Shown: positions 48,704 through 57,933 of the stretch, piece by piece
How the letters are laid out: each line of letters starts with the position of its first letter
Numbering within the stretch: position 1 is the stretch's first letter
Assembly (NCBI RefSeq): GCF_900142735.1
Contig: NZ_FRBY01000003.1
Location: 1-64,000, forward strand
Direction of reading: 5' to 3'
Length of the DNA stretch: 64,000 bases
Origin: Flavobacterium saccharophilum
GTDB taxonomy: Bacteria > Bacteroidota > Bacteroidia > Flavobacteriales > Flavobacteriaceae
Position numbers and translations under genes: made by a program
Notes under the pieces: generated by a model
Databases searched by the model: none
What the model saw: only the letters and a program-made list of their open reading frames with translations
What the model was told of the DNA's origin: nothing

Positions 48704-48720
48704 AGGTCGGCTAATTTTCT

Positions 48721-48728
48721 CAAATATA
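48721..48728 (-). promoter_or_regulatory. -7 box for the hybrid kinase gene
   Basis: TATATTTG on the minus strand, exact TAnnTTTG, 17 nt from the Met at 48703; it supports that start. Confidence 0.5.
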
Positions 48729-48743
48729 CACTTAAAAATAAAA

Positions 48744-48775
48744 AAAAGCTGTATTTCCATTAAAAATACAGCTTT
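48744..48775 (-). terminator. Terminator of the dicarboxylate symporter gene
   Basis: Stem AAAAGCTGTATTT / AAATACAGCTTTT with a short loop. On the minus strand it ends in an eight-T run. It lies about 65 nt past the stop codon. Confidence 0.83.
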
Positions 48776-48838
48776 TCTTTATTTTTCTTATCCTCTTTAA
48801 CCTTAACTAAATCAAGGAGGTGAAGAGTACTTTATACT

Positions 48839-50125
48839 TTATTCTTCCAAATTAGCTGCTGCTAATTCTTTATTATTTTCCCATTGTCCAACAACAGAAG
48901 TTGCAAGAGCATTTCCTAGTACATTCGTAGCACTTCTAAACATATCGCAAAAGTGATCAATCGGTAAAATCAATGCAATTCCTTCAACAGGAATATCAAA
49001 CATACCACACGTTGCCGCAACTACTACTAAACTAGCTCTTGGCACACCTGCAATTCCCTTACTAGTTAACATTAAAACTAAAAGCATTACCATTTGAGTT
49101 CCTAAATCTAAATGAACACCATAAAATTGCGCAATAAAAATACTGGCAAAGGTCATGTACATCATACTTCCGTCCAAATTAAACGAATAACCAAGCGGCA
49201 ACATAAAAGATACTACTTTATCTTTTACACCAAATGCCTCTAATTCCTCCGTTAATTTTGGAAAAACAGCTTCACTACTTGTTGTTCCAAAAGCAATTGC
49301 TAATGGTCCTAAAATACGTTTTAACAACTCAGTCATTCTTCCTTTTAAGAAGATATATCCAATTGCAATTAAAAGAACCCACAATGTACTTATTCCAATC
49401 AAAAATGATCCAAAGAATTTAAAATAAGTAAGCACTAACTCCTCTGCATCTCTAATAGCAAAAACTCCCGCAATGGCTCCAAAAACTCCAATTGGAGCGA
49501 AGTTCATTACATAATTCACCATTCTCAATACAATATGAGAAGCTTTATCTAAAGCATTTATTACCGGTTTTACAGTACTTCCCAGTGAAGCTGCTGCCAA
49601 TCCAAAAAAGATAGAAAATATTACAATTTGTAAAATCTCATTGGTTGCCATTGCTTCAAATAAACTTTTAGGAACGATGTGCTCTACAAAATTCTCAACA
49701 GAAAGTATTTTAGTTTTACCCGTTACTTCTGAAGCAGCTGCCATATCAACATGGTCTAGTTTTAAACCTACACCTGGTTGCAAAACATTTACATAAAACA
49801 ACCCAATTAATAAAGATATAAAAGATGCCGTAAAAAACCATGCAAGCGCTTTTCCTCCAATTCTTCCAACCGTTTTAATATCTCCCAATTTTGCAATTCC
49901 CACTACCAAAGTAGTGAATACTAAAGGTGAAATAATCATTTGTACCAAACGAATAAAAATGGTTGCAAGCATTTTTATTTTATTACTAAACGATTGTGCA
50001 GCTTCAGGCGAAATATAATTGTGCAATATAATTCCTAAAGTTGCTCCCAGAACCATAGCAATTATAATCTGCCCTGTTAATCCTGAAAGAAATGATTTTT
50101 TTTTGGTTTCTGTAACTTGTTGCAT
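48839..50125 (-). CDS. Dicarboxylate/amino acid:cation symporter (DAACS family)
   Basis: 428 residues, GltP/DctA-like, with about eight membrane helices and two re-entrant hairpins. Signatures: KMLATIFIRLVQMIISPLVFTTLV, the serine-rich hairpin AFGTTSSEAVFPKL, LGYSFNLDGSMMYM and the C-terminal ILPIDHFCDMFRSATNVLGNALA. It imports glutamate, aspartate or C4-dicarboxylates with Na+ or H+; which one cannot be read from the sequence. It lies 53 bp after aroC on the same strand, separated by a weak hairpin. Confidence 0.94.
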   Translation of the reverse strand: MQQVTETKKKSFLSGLTGQIIIAMVLGATLGIILHNYISPEAAQSFSNKIKMLATIFIRLVQMIISPLVFTTLVVGIAKLGDIKTVGRIGGKALAWFFTASFISLLIGLFYVNVLQPGVGLKLDHVDMAAASEVTGKTKILSVENFVEHIVPKSLFEAMATNEILQIVIFSIFFGLAAASLGSTVKPVINALDKASHIVLRMVNYVMNFAPIGVFGAIAGVFAIRDAEELVLTYFKFFGSFLIGISTLWVLLIAIGYIFLKGRMTELLKRILGPLAIAFGTTSSEAVFPKLTEELEAFGVKDKVVSFMLPLGYSFNLDGSMMYMTFASIFIAQFYGVHLDLGTQMVMLLVLMLTSKGIAGVPRASLVVVAATCGMFDIPVEGIALILPIDHFCDMFRSATNVLGNALATSVVGQWENNKELAAANLEE

Positions 50126-50151
50126 TAATCTGTTTGTTTTAAATTAAAATA

Positions 50152-50172
50152 TTAAGACCCTCACTGTCTTAA
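50152..50172 (-). terminator. Weak hairpin after aroC
   Basis: Stem TTAAGAC / GTCTTAA with a 7-nt loop, 7 nt past the aroC stop codon, without a long T-run; read-through into the symporter gene is likely. Confidence 0.45.
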
Positions 50173-50178
50173 CTTTTA

Positions 50179-51237
50179 TTAATATGTTTTGTTGATCAGG
50201 TAAAAATCAGCCAAAACAATCGCTGCCATTGCTTCAACAATTGGCACTGCGCGAGGTACTACACAAGGATCATGACGACCTTTACCGGTCATTGGTGTAA
50301 TATTTCCTTTATTATCTAATGAATCTTGTGTCTGCATGATAGTCGCAACAGGTTTGAAAGCTACTCTAAAGTAGATATCCATTCCGTTACTTATACCACC
50401 CTGAATTCCACCTGAAAGATTTGTTTTTGTAGTTCCGTCCGGATTGTATAAGTCATTATGCTCGCTTCCTTTCATTTCTGATCCTGAAAAACCACTTCCG
50501 TATTCAAAACCTTTTACGGCATTGATAGAAAGCATTGCTTTTCCCAATTCAGCATGTAATTTATCAAAAACAGGTTCTCCTAAACCAACCGGCACATTTT
50601 GAATTACACATGAAACAATTCCTCCAACAGTATCTCCCTGTTTACGGATATTACGAATATATTCTTCCATAACTGCTGCCGATTTTTCATCAGGACAACG
50701 AACAGGATTGCTTTCAATTTTTGAAAAATCCAAATCCTGATAAGGTGTATCTAAATGAATTGGTCCAACAGAAGAAACGTAAGCATTAATTTTAATTTCA
50801 GGCAGCATTTGTTTTGCAATAGCACCAGCTACTACTCTACTTGCTGTTTCACGGGCAGAACTTCTTCCGCCTCCACGATAGTCACGAAAACCATACTTCT
50901 GATCGTATACATAATCAGCATGGCTTGGTCTGTAGTTATCTTTTATATGAGAGTAATCGTCTGATTTTTGATTCGTATTCGGGATAATAAAACCAATTGG
51001 AGTACCAGTTGTTTTTCCTTCAAAAATTCCAGATAAAAACTGAACTGCATCTGGTTCTTTTCTTTGGGTTACAATTGCTGATTGTCCTGGTTTTCTTCTA
51101 GACATTTCAACCTCAATTGCTTCTAAGTCAAGTTCAATTCCTGATGGACATCCATCTATAATTCCGCCTAAAGCTTCACCATGAGATTCTCCAAATGTTG
51201 TAACTTTATATAGGTTGCCGTAGCTATTTCCTGCCAT
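50179..51237 (-). CDS. aroC: Chorismate synthase
   Basis: 352 residues, the family norm. It makes chorismate from EPSP using reduced FMN. All signature regions are present: [39 protein letters not shown]-like [50 protein letters not shown] core, and [20 protein letters not shown] near the end. A -7 box CAAATGTA (minus TACATTTG, 51254-51261) lies 17 nt upstream. Confidence 0.97.
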   Translation of the reverse strand: MAGNSYGNLYKVTTFGESHGEALGGIIDGCPSGIELDLEAIEVEMSRRKPGQSAIVTQRKEPDAVQFLSGIFEGKTTGTPIGFIIPNTNQKSDDYSHIKDNYRPSHADYVYDQKYGFRDYRGGGRSSARETASRVVAGAIAKQMLPEIKINAYVSSVGPIHLDTPYQDLDFSKIESNPVRCPDEKSAAVMEEYIRNIRKQGDTVGGIVSCVIQNVPVGLGEPVFDKLHAELGKAMLSINAVKGFEYGSGFSGSEMKGSEHNDLYNPDGTTKTNLSGGIQGGISNGMDIYFRVAFKPVATIMQTQDSLDNKGNITPMTGKGRHDPCVVPRAVPIVEAMAAIVLADFYLINKTY

Positions 51238-51253
51238 TGTAATTTGTTTTGAG

Positions 51254-51261
51254 CAAATGTA
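51254..51261 (-). promoter_or_regulatory. -7 box for aroC
   Basis: TACATTTG on the minus strand, exact TAnnTTTG; no clear -33. Confidence 0.45.
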
Positions 51262-51425
51262 AGTTTTATGAATTAAATTAAAAAATTTAAAGTTGGTATT
51301 ATTAAGTAAAGACTAAGTTGAATAAAAATCATAATTTATTAAAATTGAAGCCAAATTGGTAACCTTTTGATAAAATGAAACTGACTCAAGTTTCTTTTAT
51401 TTGCTAAACTTCAAATCAGGAAAAA

Positions 51426-52253
51426 TTGAAAAAAAGAAATGTCGAGTTAGTTGTTCTTTCAGATGTTCACCTAGGAACTTATGGAAGCCATGCTAAAGAA
51501 TTAAACAACTATTTATCAAGCATTAAACCCAAAACTTTAGTCCTAAACGGAGACATTATTGATGCCTGGCAATTTAGAAAATCCTATTTCCCAAAAGCAC
51601 ATTTAAGAGTCATTCAACGAATTATAGGAATGGCTTCTAAAGGTACAAAAGTGTATTACATCACTGGAAATCATGATGAAATTCTACGTAAATTCAGCGA
51701 TATGAATATGGGAAATTTTGCACTTCTCGATAAATTAGTTTTAGATCTGGATGATAAAAAAGCCTGGATTTTTCATGGAGATGTCTTTGATGCTTCTGTA
51801 CAACACTCTAAATGGATTGCAAAATTAGGCGGATTAGGATACGACTATTTAATCCTGAGCAACCGTTTTGCAAATTGGTGCCTGGCCAAATTAGGACGCG
51901 AACCTTATTCGTTTTCTAAAAAGATAAAAGCAAGTGTTAAAAAAGCTGTGAAATTTATTTCCGATTTCGAAACAACAGCAACCGATTTGGCAATAGAAAA
52001 AAATTACGATTATGTAATTTGTGGACATATTCATGAACCAAAAATTATCACCAAAGAAAACAAACACGGATCAACTTTATATCTAAACTCCGGAGATTGG
52101 GTAGAAAATTTAACCGCCCTTGAATACCACAAAAAACGCTGGAAATTATTTTCCTATGCCGAATCAAATTTGACTGAAGAAGAAGAAAATTTATTCGAAA
52201 TGGAAGATATTTTAACCTCCCAGATAATAACTTCAATGATTATTAAAAAGTAA
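51426..52253 (+). CDS. UDP-2,3-diacylglucosamine hydrolase-like metallophosphoesterase
   Basis: 275 residues from a TTG codon (MKKRNVELVVLSDVHLGTYG); no ATG is near. Calcineurin-type metallophosphoesterase with DVHLG, LNGDIIDAWQ, TGNHDEIL, HGDVFD and GHIHEPKI. It has the LpxH-like insertion and a C-terminal LNSGDWVENLTALEY. Similar flavobacterial proteins are annotated as UDP-2,3-diacylglucosamine diphosphatase (lipid A step 4); with this length a related LpxH2-type role is as likely. Monocistronic by position. Confidence 0.87.
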   Translation: MKKRNVELVVLSDVHLGTYGSHAKELNNYLSSIKPKTLVLNGDIIDAWQFRKSYFPKAHLRVIQRIIGMASKGTKVYYITGNHDEILRKFSDMNMGNFALLDKLVLDLDDKKAWIFHGDVFDASVQHSKWIAKLGGLGYDYLILSNRFANWCLAKLGREPYSFSKKIKASVKKAVKFISDFETTATDLAIEKNYDYVICGHIHEPKIITKENKHGSTLYLNSGDWVENLTALEYHKKRWKLFSYAESNLTEEEENLFEMEDILTSQIITSMIIKK

Positions 52254-52384
52254 AATATTAAACACCAAAGAGTTACCTGTCTCACTAGCCTTCTTCTCTT
52301 AAAAAACACTTTTACCAAGGATAAAAATGTGAATTATATAACAATTTTAAAAAGTATTATACGTTTTATCATTTCGTATAAAAC

Positions 52385-52392
52385 TACATTTG
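52385..52392 (+). promoter_or_regulatory. -7 box for the outer-membrane barrel gene
   Basis: TACATTTG, exact TAnnTTTG, 22 nt before the start codon; the -33 region only offers a weak TTTT. Confidence 0.45.
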
Positions 52393-52414
52393 AAAAAAAT
52401 TAATAACCATTTTT

Positions 52415-52912
52415 ATGAAAAAAATCATTTTATCAGCCATTATGCTATTTGGATTAGCGTTTACAGCTCAGGCACAAGACATTGCTAAAAACGCTCTTGG
52501 ATTACGCTTAGGAGACAATAACGGATTTGGAGGAGAAATATCGTACCAAAGAGGATTAAACGACAAAAACAGACTTGAGTTCGATTTAGGATGGAGAAAC
52601 AGCAGTGATGTTGACGCTATTAAAGCAGTTGGTCTTTACCAATGGGTTTGGAATATCGACGGAGGTTTTAATTGGTACGCTGGTGTTGGTGCTGGTATCG
52701 CTGCCTGGGATCATGATTATTATAACGGAAATGTTAAATATAATGACAGCGGAACTTACGTTTTTGCAGCAGGTGATATCGGTATCGAATATGGCTTTAA
52801 AGAAGTGCCAATTCTATTATCTTTAGACGCAAGACCTGAAATTGGTTCAGGATATTACGACGATGACAACTTTGGATTTGATGTTGGTTTAGGAATCAAA
52901 TTCAAATTCTAA
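52415..52912 (+). CDS. Small outer-membrane beta-barrel protein
   Basis: 165 residues. Signal peptide MKKIILSAIMLFGLAFTAQAQ, then alternating amphipathic strands (LGLRLGDNNGFGGEISYQRG, FNWYAGVGAGIAAWDH, ILLSLDARPEIGSGYYDDDNFGFDVGLGIKFKF). It ends in Phe, as outer-membrane barrels do. The size fits an eight-stranded OmpX/OmpW-type barrel. Specific role unknown. Confidence 0.83.
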   Translation: MKKIILSAIMLFGLAFTAQAQDIAKNALGLRLGDNNGFGGEISYQRGLNDKNRLEFDLGWRNSSDVDAIKAVGLYQWVWNIDGGFNWYAGVGAGIAAWDHDYYNGNVKYNDSGTYVFAAGDIGIEYGFKEVPILLSLDARPEIGSGYYDDDNFGFDVGLGIKFKF

Positions 52913-52939
52913 AATAAAATTAAAAAATAATTGTAAAAG

Positions 52940-52973
52940 AAAACCTGTCGCTTTAATTACGACAGGTTTTTTT
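52940..52973 (+). terminator. Terminator of the barrel-protein gene
   Basis: Stem AAAACCTGTCG / CGACAGGTTTT, 9-nt loop, followed by a T-run, 28 nt after the stop codon. Confidence 0.87.
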
Positions 52974-53046
52974 ATGTTTTTCATCAAGAAAAAGATTATC
53001 ATCCTAAACGAAGTCGAAGGCTTAGAAATCCTGACTTCATCTAATC

Positions 53047-53469
53047 TTATTTAATAATAATCTCCTTTTTCGAACGTACTTTTACAACCGTATAAGGATA
53101 AGTAATTACCTGCATCGTCATAGCATCCGGAGCCGGACTGTTTTCTTTGACAGTGATAATGATATTTTTATCGGTTTCTTCTACTTTTTCAACACCAATA
53201 GAATAACCTCCAGTATTTTTCTCTCCCATGTTTAAAATAACATAGTTAGAATTACTAATATCGGCTTGTTTCATTTTATCAGCCAAAAGAGGATCATTTT
53301 CCAACATTTTGATCTCATTTGGTTCTGTCAAAATCTCATAAAATTTGATATTTCCACCACCGTCAGATTGCGCTGTCAAAACTTCATATAATGCATTTGA
53401 ATCTGATGTTTTTTTTGCTCCGCAAGAAATTAAAACAAAAACTGCTAAAACCGAAATTACTTTTTTCAT
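53047..53469 (-). CDS. PrcB C-terminal domain lipoprotein
   Basis: 140 residues with a lipoprotein signal (MKKVISVLAVFVLISCG, Cys-16). The C-terminal ~60 residues match the PrcB_C pattern: LNMGEKNTGGYSIGVEKVEETDKNIIITVKE, SPAPDAMTMQVITYPYTVVKV. PrcB was first known as a subunit of the Treponema dentilisin protease complex; in other bacteria the domain occurs in small exported proteins of unknown role. It starts 12 bp after bshA on the same strand, so the two are probably co-transcribed. Confidence 0.82.
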   Translation of the reverse strand: MKKVISVLAVFVLISCGAKKTSDSNALYEVLTAQSDGGGNIKFYEILTEPNEIKMLENDPLLADKMKQADISNSNYVILNMGEKNTGGYSIGVEKVEETDKNIIITVKENSPAPDAMTMQVITYPYTVVKVRSKKEIIIK

Positions 53470-53481
53470 TATCGCCTATTT

Positions 53482-54633
53482 TTAAGATGAATGTTTTTCA
53501 TGTTTATAGTCATCAATTGCTCTTTGATACAATGCTTCATACTTTGGCAATATATTTTTGATATCGAATTTCTTCGCTACTTCGAGAGCATTCTCTTTAA
53601 ACTGATTTAAAACAGCATCGTCTTCCAGAATTTTAATAGCATTTGCAGCCATTTCTTCCACATCTCCTACATTACTCAAATAACCTGAAAAACCATCAAA
53701 ATTAACTTCTGGCAAACCTCCCGAATTACTTGAAATTACCGGAACACCACATGCCATGGCTTCTAACGCTGCCAAACCAAAACTTTCTGTCTCAGACGGA
53801 AGTAAAAACAAATCTGTCAGGCATAAAATTTTATCGATTTCATTACTGTTGCCAAAGAAAATTACTTTGTCGTAGATTCCCAGTTCCATACATAAAACTT
53901 CTGCTTTCTCTTTCTCAGGACCATCACCAACCATCATTAATTTAGCAGGCATCACTTTCTGAATGTTATAGAAAATTTTAATAATATCCGGAATACGTTT
54001 TACCTTTCTAAAGTTACTAATATGGGTAATAATACGCTCATTTTCCTTCGCCATAACATAACGATGGCAAGGTGCAGTTGGGTCTGTCTTTACTTTATCC
54101 AGCTCAATAAAATTCGGAATTACCTTTATTTTATTCTTGATTTTGAATAATTTCAACGTATCATCTTTCAAACTCTGCGAAACCGAAGTCACATAGTCTG
54201 ATTTATTGATACTAAAAGTAACTGCTGGTTTATAAAACGGGTGATTCCCTACCAGCGTAATATCTGTTCCGTGAAGCGTTGTAATCATCGGAAGATTAAT
54301 TCCTTCGTTTTTCAGCATTTGCTTGGCCATATACCCCGCATACGCGTGTGGAATTGCATAATGAACATGAAGAACTTCTATTTTATATAATTTTACCATA
54401 TCAACCAATTTACTTGACAAAGCCAATTCATAAGGCTGATAATGGAAAAGAGGATATTCAGGAACGTTTACTTCGTGATAATGAACATTAGGATTCAAAA
54501 GTGCCAGTCTAACCGGCTGACTGTAGGTAATAAAGTGTATTTCGTGTCCGCGTCTGGCTAATTCGAGGCCTAATTCTGTGGCTACAACCCCACTACCACC
54601 AAATGTCGGATAACAAACTATTGCTATTTTCAT
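53482..54633 (-). CDS. bshA: N-acetyl-alpha-D-glucosaminyl L-malate synthase
   Basis: 383 residues, GT4-type glycosyltransferase. It joins GlcNAc from UDP-GlcNAc to L-malate, the first step of bacillithiol synthesis. Marks: N-terminal MKIAIVCYPTFGGSGVVATELGLELARRGH, HVHYAIPHAYAGY, TTLHGTDITLVG, the donor-site FRKVKRIPDII, and PSETESFGLAALEAMACGVPVISSNSGGLPE. Bacillithiol is known from Flavobacterium relatives. No bshB or bshC lies beside it. Confidence 0.95.
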   Translation of the reverse strand: MKIAIVCYPTFGGSGVVATELGLELARRGHEIHFITYSQPVRLALLNPNVHYHEVNVPEYPLFHYQPYELALSSKLVDMVKLYKIEVLHVHYAIPHAYAGYMAKQMLKNEGINLPMITTLHGTDITLVGNHPFYKPAVTFSINKSDYVTSVSQSLKDDTLKLFKIKNKIKVIPNFIELDKVKTDPTAPCHRYVMAKENERIITHISNFRKVKRIPDIIKIFYNIQKVMPAKLMMVGDGPEKEKAEVLCMELGIYDKVIFFGNSNEIDKILCLTDLFLLPSETESFGLAALEAMACGVPVISSNSGGLPEVNFDGFSGYLSNVGDVEEMAANAIKILEDDAVLNQFKENALEVAKKFDIKNILPKYEALYQRAIDDYKHEKHSS

Positions 54634-54870
54634 GTATTAAATTTAGTACTACGAAAGTACTCAAAAATCACGTTTAATCTAAGCTTTCAATTGTTAGATT
54701 TTTGTGAATATTGGATTTGTCAGATAATTAGCTTTATTAGAATTTCAAATTATACCTCCGTAATTCTAAATGTCATCCTGAACAAGTTGAACGAGAAACC
54801 TGAATTTCTATATTTTAATGAATAACTTTTAACTTTTTTAAGGAGCAGAATTTTCATTTTCAAAAGAACG

Positions 54871-54943
54871 ACTTGTCCCGCTGTCCGTTATATCTTTTGT
54901 GCCGAACCCCGGCACAAAAGGATATCACTCCCATCGGGGCTAG
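54871..54943. repeat. Dispersed hairpin element, copy 2
   Basis: Core inverted repeat 54890-54925: ATATCTTTTGTGCCG / CGGCACAAAAGGATAT around a short AACCC loop. It is flanked by CTTGTCCCGCTGTCCGT and CACTCCCATCGGGGCTAG. Read on the minus strand it aligns with 19138-19214 over its whole length, except that the upper stem has a different sequence that still pairs. Confidence 0.82.
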
Positions 54944-55008
54944 ATTAGAGGTTTTTATTTTCATAAGAACAAGGTTTTCTCAATCTTGTCATCCTGACAA
55001 ATTCTGGC

Positions 55009-55033
55009 AAACCTGAAACCTGAAACTTGAAAC
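55009..55033. repeat. GAAACCTGAAAC repeat
   Basis: Three tandem 7-mers of the CTGAAAC/TTGAAAC kind, the inverse of the family at 8058 and 9526. Confidence 0.6.
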
Positions 55034-55058
55034 AATTCACATTCACATTAAACTAAAA

Positions 55059-55088
55059 AAAGGCATAAAACCTAAATTTCATGCCTTT
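55059..55088 (-). terminator. Terminator of the 160-residue conserved gene
   Basis: Stem AAAGGCAT / ATGCCTTT with a 14-nt loop; seven T follow on the minus strand, 22 nt past the stop codon. Confidence 0.78.
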
Positions 55089-55110
55089 CAAATATATTAT
55101 AATTTTTCTC

Positions 55111-55593
55111 TTAGAAAAATCTGCTATGCCAACTGTCAGCAGCAGGAACTTCCCAGGATTCATTAAATTCTTCTATATTATTTACCAAATTATTAAACAC
55201 AATCGTATTCTCAGAAACCGATTTATCTTTAACCATTTTCTTAAAATCGATTAATGTTTTATGTGCAATATGCTCCCCATTCTTAAAAGTCACGTTCATT
55301 TTATCTAATAAATCAACGTTATACTTTTTCTCCAAACTCTGAATAAATTCAACAGAGCTATCTATAGAACACCCTGTAGCAGCCTGCACTTCCTGATTTA
55401 CAGCCAGAATAATAAATCGGTTGTATTTCAACAAATATGAAGCTTCTAAACTTGTTCCGTGTGCTGCCCATTCTTCCACAAAAGCTTTTAGGTCGGTTTC
55501 AATTTCAGAAAATTCTTCCTCAGAAAATTTTCTGTTTGATTGATAAATCCAAACTCTGGATTCACCAGGTAAATTTTCAAAAGGTATATACAT
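55111..55593 (-). CDS. Conserved Bacteroidota protein of unknown function
   Basis: 160 residues, no signal peptide or membrane helix: YIPFENLPGESRVWIYQSNRKFSEEEFSEIETDLKAFVEEW..., then LEASYLLKYNRFIILAVNQEVQAATGCSIDSSVEFIQSLEKKYNVDL and a C-terminal SWEVPAADSWHSRFF. Homologues are sometimes labelled ABC transporter ATPase, but no Walker A or B motif is visible here, so that name is not supported. The Cys in AATGCSID is in a well-kept segment. It lies 84 bp downstream of the Fe-S protein gene at 55677, with a repeat between. Confidence 0.75.
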   Translation of the reverse strand: MYIPFENLPGESRVWIYQSNRKFSEEEFSEIETDLKAFVEEWAAHGTSLEASYLLKYNRFIILAVNQEVQAATGCSIDSSVEFIQSLEKKYNVDLLDKMNVTFKNGEHIAHKTLIDFKKMVKDKSVSENTIVFNNLVNNIEEFNESWEVPAADSWHSRFF

Positions 55594-55619
55594 TTTTAAT
55601 TAAATTTAGTTTTTTTTTG

Positions 55620-55676
55620 TTTCAAGTTTCAGGTTTGAAATCTTAGAACCTTAGTGTCTTAGCAACTCAGAATCTT
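55620..55676. repeat. Composite intergenic micro-repeat, second copy
   Basis: GTTTCAAGTTTCAGG is followed directly by TCTTAGAACCTTAGTGTC-type repeats, the same two-part arrangement as 8058-8124. It fills the gap between the two minus-strand genes. Confidence 0.65.
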
Positions 55677-56468
55677 TTAAAGATCTTGTGCGTTTGCAAT
55701 TAACTCTGCGATATCCATTACTTTAACCTGTCCTTCTTTTTCCTTATGTTTTATACCATCAGTTAACATGGTATTACAGAAAGGACAACCCGCTGCAATA
55801 ATATCCGGTTGCACTTCCAATGCATCTTCCGTACGCAAAACATTCACTTCTTTATTTCCTGGTTCCGCATCTTTAAACATTTGTGCTCCACCAGCGCCAC
55901 AACATAAACCGTTTGCTTTAGAACGCTTCATTTCGACTAATTCAACATCTAATTTCTGAATTAAATCTCTTGGTGCTTCATATACTTTATTCGCTCTTCC
56001 TAAATAACAAGGATCGTGAAAAGTGATTTTTTTTCCTTTAAACTGACCACCTTCAACAGTCAGTCTTCCATCATCAATTAATGACTTCAAAAACTCTGTA
56101 TGATGAATTACATCATATTGACCTCCTAGTTCAGGATATTCATTTTTTAAAGTATTAAAACAATGCGGACAAGCCGTAACAATCTTTTTAGCTTCATAGG
56201 CATTTAAAACCTCGATATTCATCATAGCCTGCATCTGAAACAAAAATTCATTTCCAGCACGTTTTGCAGGATCTCCGGTACAACTCTCTTCTGTACCTAA
56301 AACTGCAAATGAAACATTCGTACGATTTAAAATACGCACAAATGCTTTAGTAATTTTTTTCGCTCTATCATCAAAACTTCCTGCACAACCTACCCAAAAC
56401 AAAACTTCTGGTTGTTTTCCTTCGGCTAACATTTCAGCCATTGTTGGCACTACTAAACTTTCTGACAT
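55677..56468 (-). CDS. (Fe-S)-binding protein with two CCG domains (HdrB/LutA-like)
   Basis: 263 residues, two cysteine-rich CCG domains. Domain 1: WVGCAGSFDDR, EESCTGDPAKRAGNE and TACPHCFNTLKNEYPELGG. Domain 2: HDPCYLGRANKVYEAPRDL, GLCCGAGGAQMF and GCPFCNTMLTDG. Such domains bind an Fe-S cluster at the site of heterodisulfide-type or lactate/glycolate-type electron transfer. Partner of the membrane Fe-S protein encoded 121 bp upstream; together they resemble HdrB plus HdrC/E. The electron donor is unknown; no flavoprotein gene adjoins. Confidence 0.9.
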   Translation of the reverse strand: MSESLVVPTMAEMLAEGKQPEVLFWVGCAGSFDDRAKKITKAFVRILNRTNVSFAVLGTEESCTGDPAKRAGNEFLFQMQAMMNIEVLNAYEAKKIVTACPHCFNTLKNEYPELGGQYDVIHHTEFLKSLIDDGRLTVEGGQFKGKKITFHDPCYLGRANKVYEAPRDLIQKLDVELVEMKRSKANGLCCGAGGAQMFKDAEPGNKEVNVLRTEDALEVQPDIIAAGCPFCNTMLTDGIKHKEKEGQVKVMDIAELIANAQDL

Positions 56469-56589
56469 CTTCTTTTGTTGTTAAATCGGTTAATCGTTAA
56501 ATTGGTTAATCGCACTCTCTACTATAACCCTACTAAAAAACCTAAATATTTTATTAAATCGATTAAACAAATAACCAATTAAATCTTTT

Positions 56590-57927
56590 CTAATTCTCGT
56601 TCTTCCAGTTCAATCTGTCTTGCTGACTGTATTGCCACGGTGCTCCATTATTTTCAATATTCGTCATCATAGCATTCAGTGACATCGGAGCAGCACTTTG
56701 TTCCATCACCAAATAACGACGCATATCCATAATAATAGACAATGGACTAATATTCACCGGACATTCTTCAACACAAGCATTACAAGAGGTACAAGCCCAC
56801 AATTCTTCTGGTGTAATATAATCGTTTAATAACGTTTTATTATCTGGAACAAAAACACCTTTATTAGCATCTATGTTTTTACCCACTTCCTGTAAACGAT
56901 CTCTTGTATCCATCATAATTTTACGAGGAGACAATTTCTTACCCGTTTGATTTGCCGGACAAGATGATGTACAACGTCCACATTCTGTGCAGGTGTAAGC
57001 GTTTAACAATTGAACCCAGTTTAAATCCTGAACATCACTTGCACCAAATTTACTCGGAGCAGCATTTTCATCTACCGGAGCCGCCGCAAACGGATCAGCA
57101 TTTGGATCCATCATTAACTTCACTTCTTTTGTAACCGATTCTAAATTATCAAATTGCCCTTCTGGTTTCAAATTGGCAAAATACGTATTTGGAAAAGCTA
57201 AAAGAATATGCAAATGTTTTGAGAAGTACAAATAGTTCATAAAAACTAAAATACCTGCAATATGTAACCACCAGAAAGCTTCAAACAATATGGCAACCAA
57301 CTCATTTGACATTCCATTAAAAATTGGAGCAATAAATTGGCTTATTGGAAAACTTCCTGCTTTGTGAAAATGCGAAAATCCTCCTGGTACATTTTGCAAA
57401 TGCAAGTCGGCTGCATCCATGAATAAAAACAAAAGCATTAAAACTGTTTCGAAGTACAAAATATAATTCGCATCACTTTTAGGAAACCCATTCAAATCGG
57501 GATTAATGAAACGTTTCAATCGAATCACATTTCTTCTTATCCAGAAAACGGTAACAGCAAAGATTACCAATATTGCTAATATTTCAAAAGAAGCAATTAA
57601 AACATCATAAACTACACCTAAAAAAGGCGCGAAAATTCTATGAGTTCCAAATAATCCATCAATAATAATTTCAAGTAATTCAATATTTATGATAATAAAC
57701 CCCACATATACTATGATATGTAATGCTCCCGCAACCGGACGTTTCACCATTTTAGATTGTCCAAGAGCAATCATAGCCATGTTTTTCCAACGTGCTTTTG
57801 GATTGTCCTTTCGATCTACATCTACTCCTAAATTTATGTTTCTAATGATTTTCTTTATACTTGAAGCAAAAAAACCAAAACCAGCTATCAGAAGTATAGC
57901 GAATAAAATATTATCTAAATAACTCAT
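56590..57927 (-). CDS. Membrane-bound 4Fe-4S dicluster oxidoreductase subunit
   Basis: 445 residues. The N-terminal ~250 residues contain about six membrane helices (FAILLIAGFGFFASSIK, GALHIIVYVGFIIINIELLEII, VLIASFEILAILVIFAVTVFW, YFETVLMLLFLFMDA, LHIAGILVFMNYLYF). A cytoplasmic ferredoxin-like part (about 300-400) follows, with CTECGRCTSSCPANQTGK and CTSCNACVEECPVN, which binds two 4Fe-4S clusters. Layout as in HdrE-HdrC or GlpC-type quinone-linked Fe-S subunits: electrons pass between quinone and the CCG protein encoded next. The mlaD-like gene starts just upstream (6-bp gap). Confidence 0.9.
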   Translation of the reverse strand: MSYLDNILFAILLIAGFGFFASSIKKIIRNINLGVDVDRKDNPKARWKNMAMIALGQSKMVKRPVAGALHIIVYVGFIIINIELLEIIIDGLFGTHRIFAPFLGVVYDVLIASFEILAILVIFAVTVFWIRRNVIRLKRFINPDLNGFPKSDANYILYFETVLMLLFLFMDAADLHLQNVPGGFSHFHKAGSFPISQFIAPIFNGMSNELVAILFEAFWWLHIAGILVFMNYLYFSKHLHILLAFPNTYFANLKPEGQFDNLESVTKEVKLMMDPNADPFAAAPVDENAAPSKFGASDVQDLNWVQLLNAYTCTECGRCTSSCPANQTGKKLSPRKIMMDTRDRLQEVGKNIDANKGVFVPDNKTLLNDYITPEELWACTSCNACVEECPVNISPLSIIMDMRRYLVMEQSAAPMSLNAMMTNIENNGAPWQYSQQDRLNWKNEN

Positions 57928-57933
57928 TCTTTA

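Larger units (their letters stand above)
54634..55110. other. Gene-free stretch holding repeats and a terminator
   Basis: 477 bp without a credible gene. It holds the dispersed hairpin element at 54871-54943, a GAAACCTGAAAC-type repeat at 55009-55033 and the terminator at 55059-55088. Two short TCATCCTGA-type direct repeats occur near 54774 and 54990. Confidence 0.6.

Noticed and set aside
48704..48760. Longer start for the hybrid histidine kinase
   Set aside because: The extra codons fall in the neighbouring gene's terminator and upstream of a -7 box; the signal peptide begins at 48703.
48814..48823. AAGGAGGTGA, a perfect Shine-Dalgarno-like sequence
   Set aside because: No start codon or reading frame follows. 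On the other strand it resembles the 16S 3' tail within a 3' untranslated region, most likely by chance.
55111..55593. ABC transporter ATPase (a label sometimes given to this family)
   Set aside because: No Walker A, signature or Walker B motif exists in the 160 residues.
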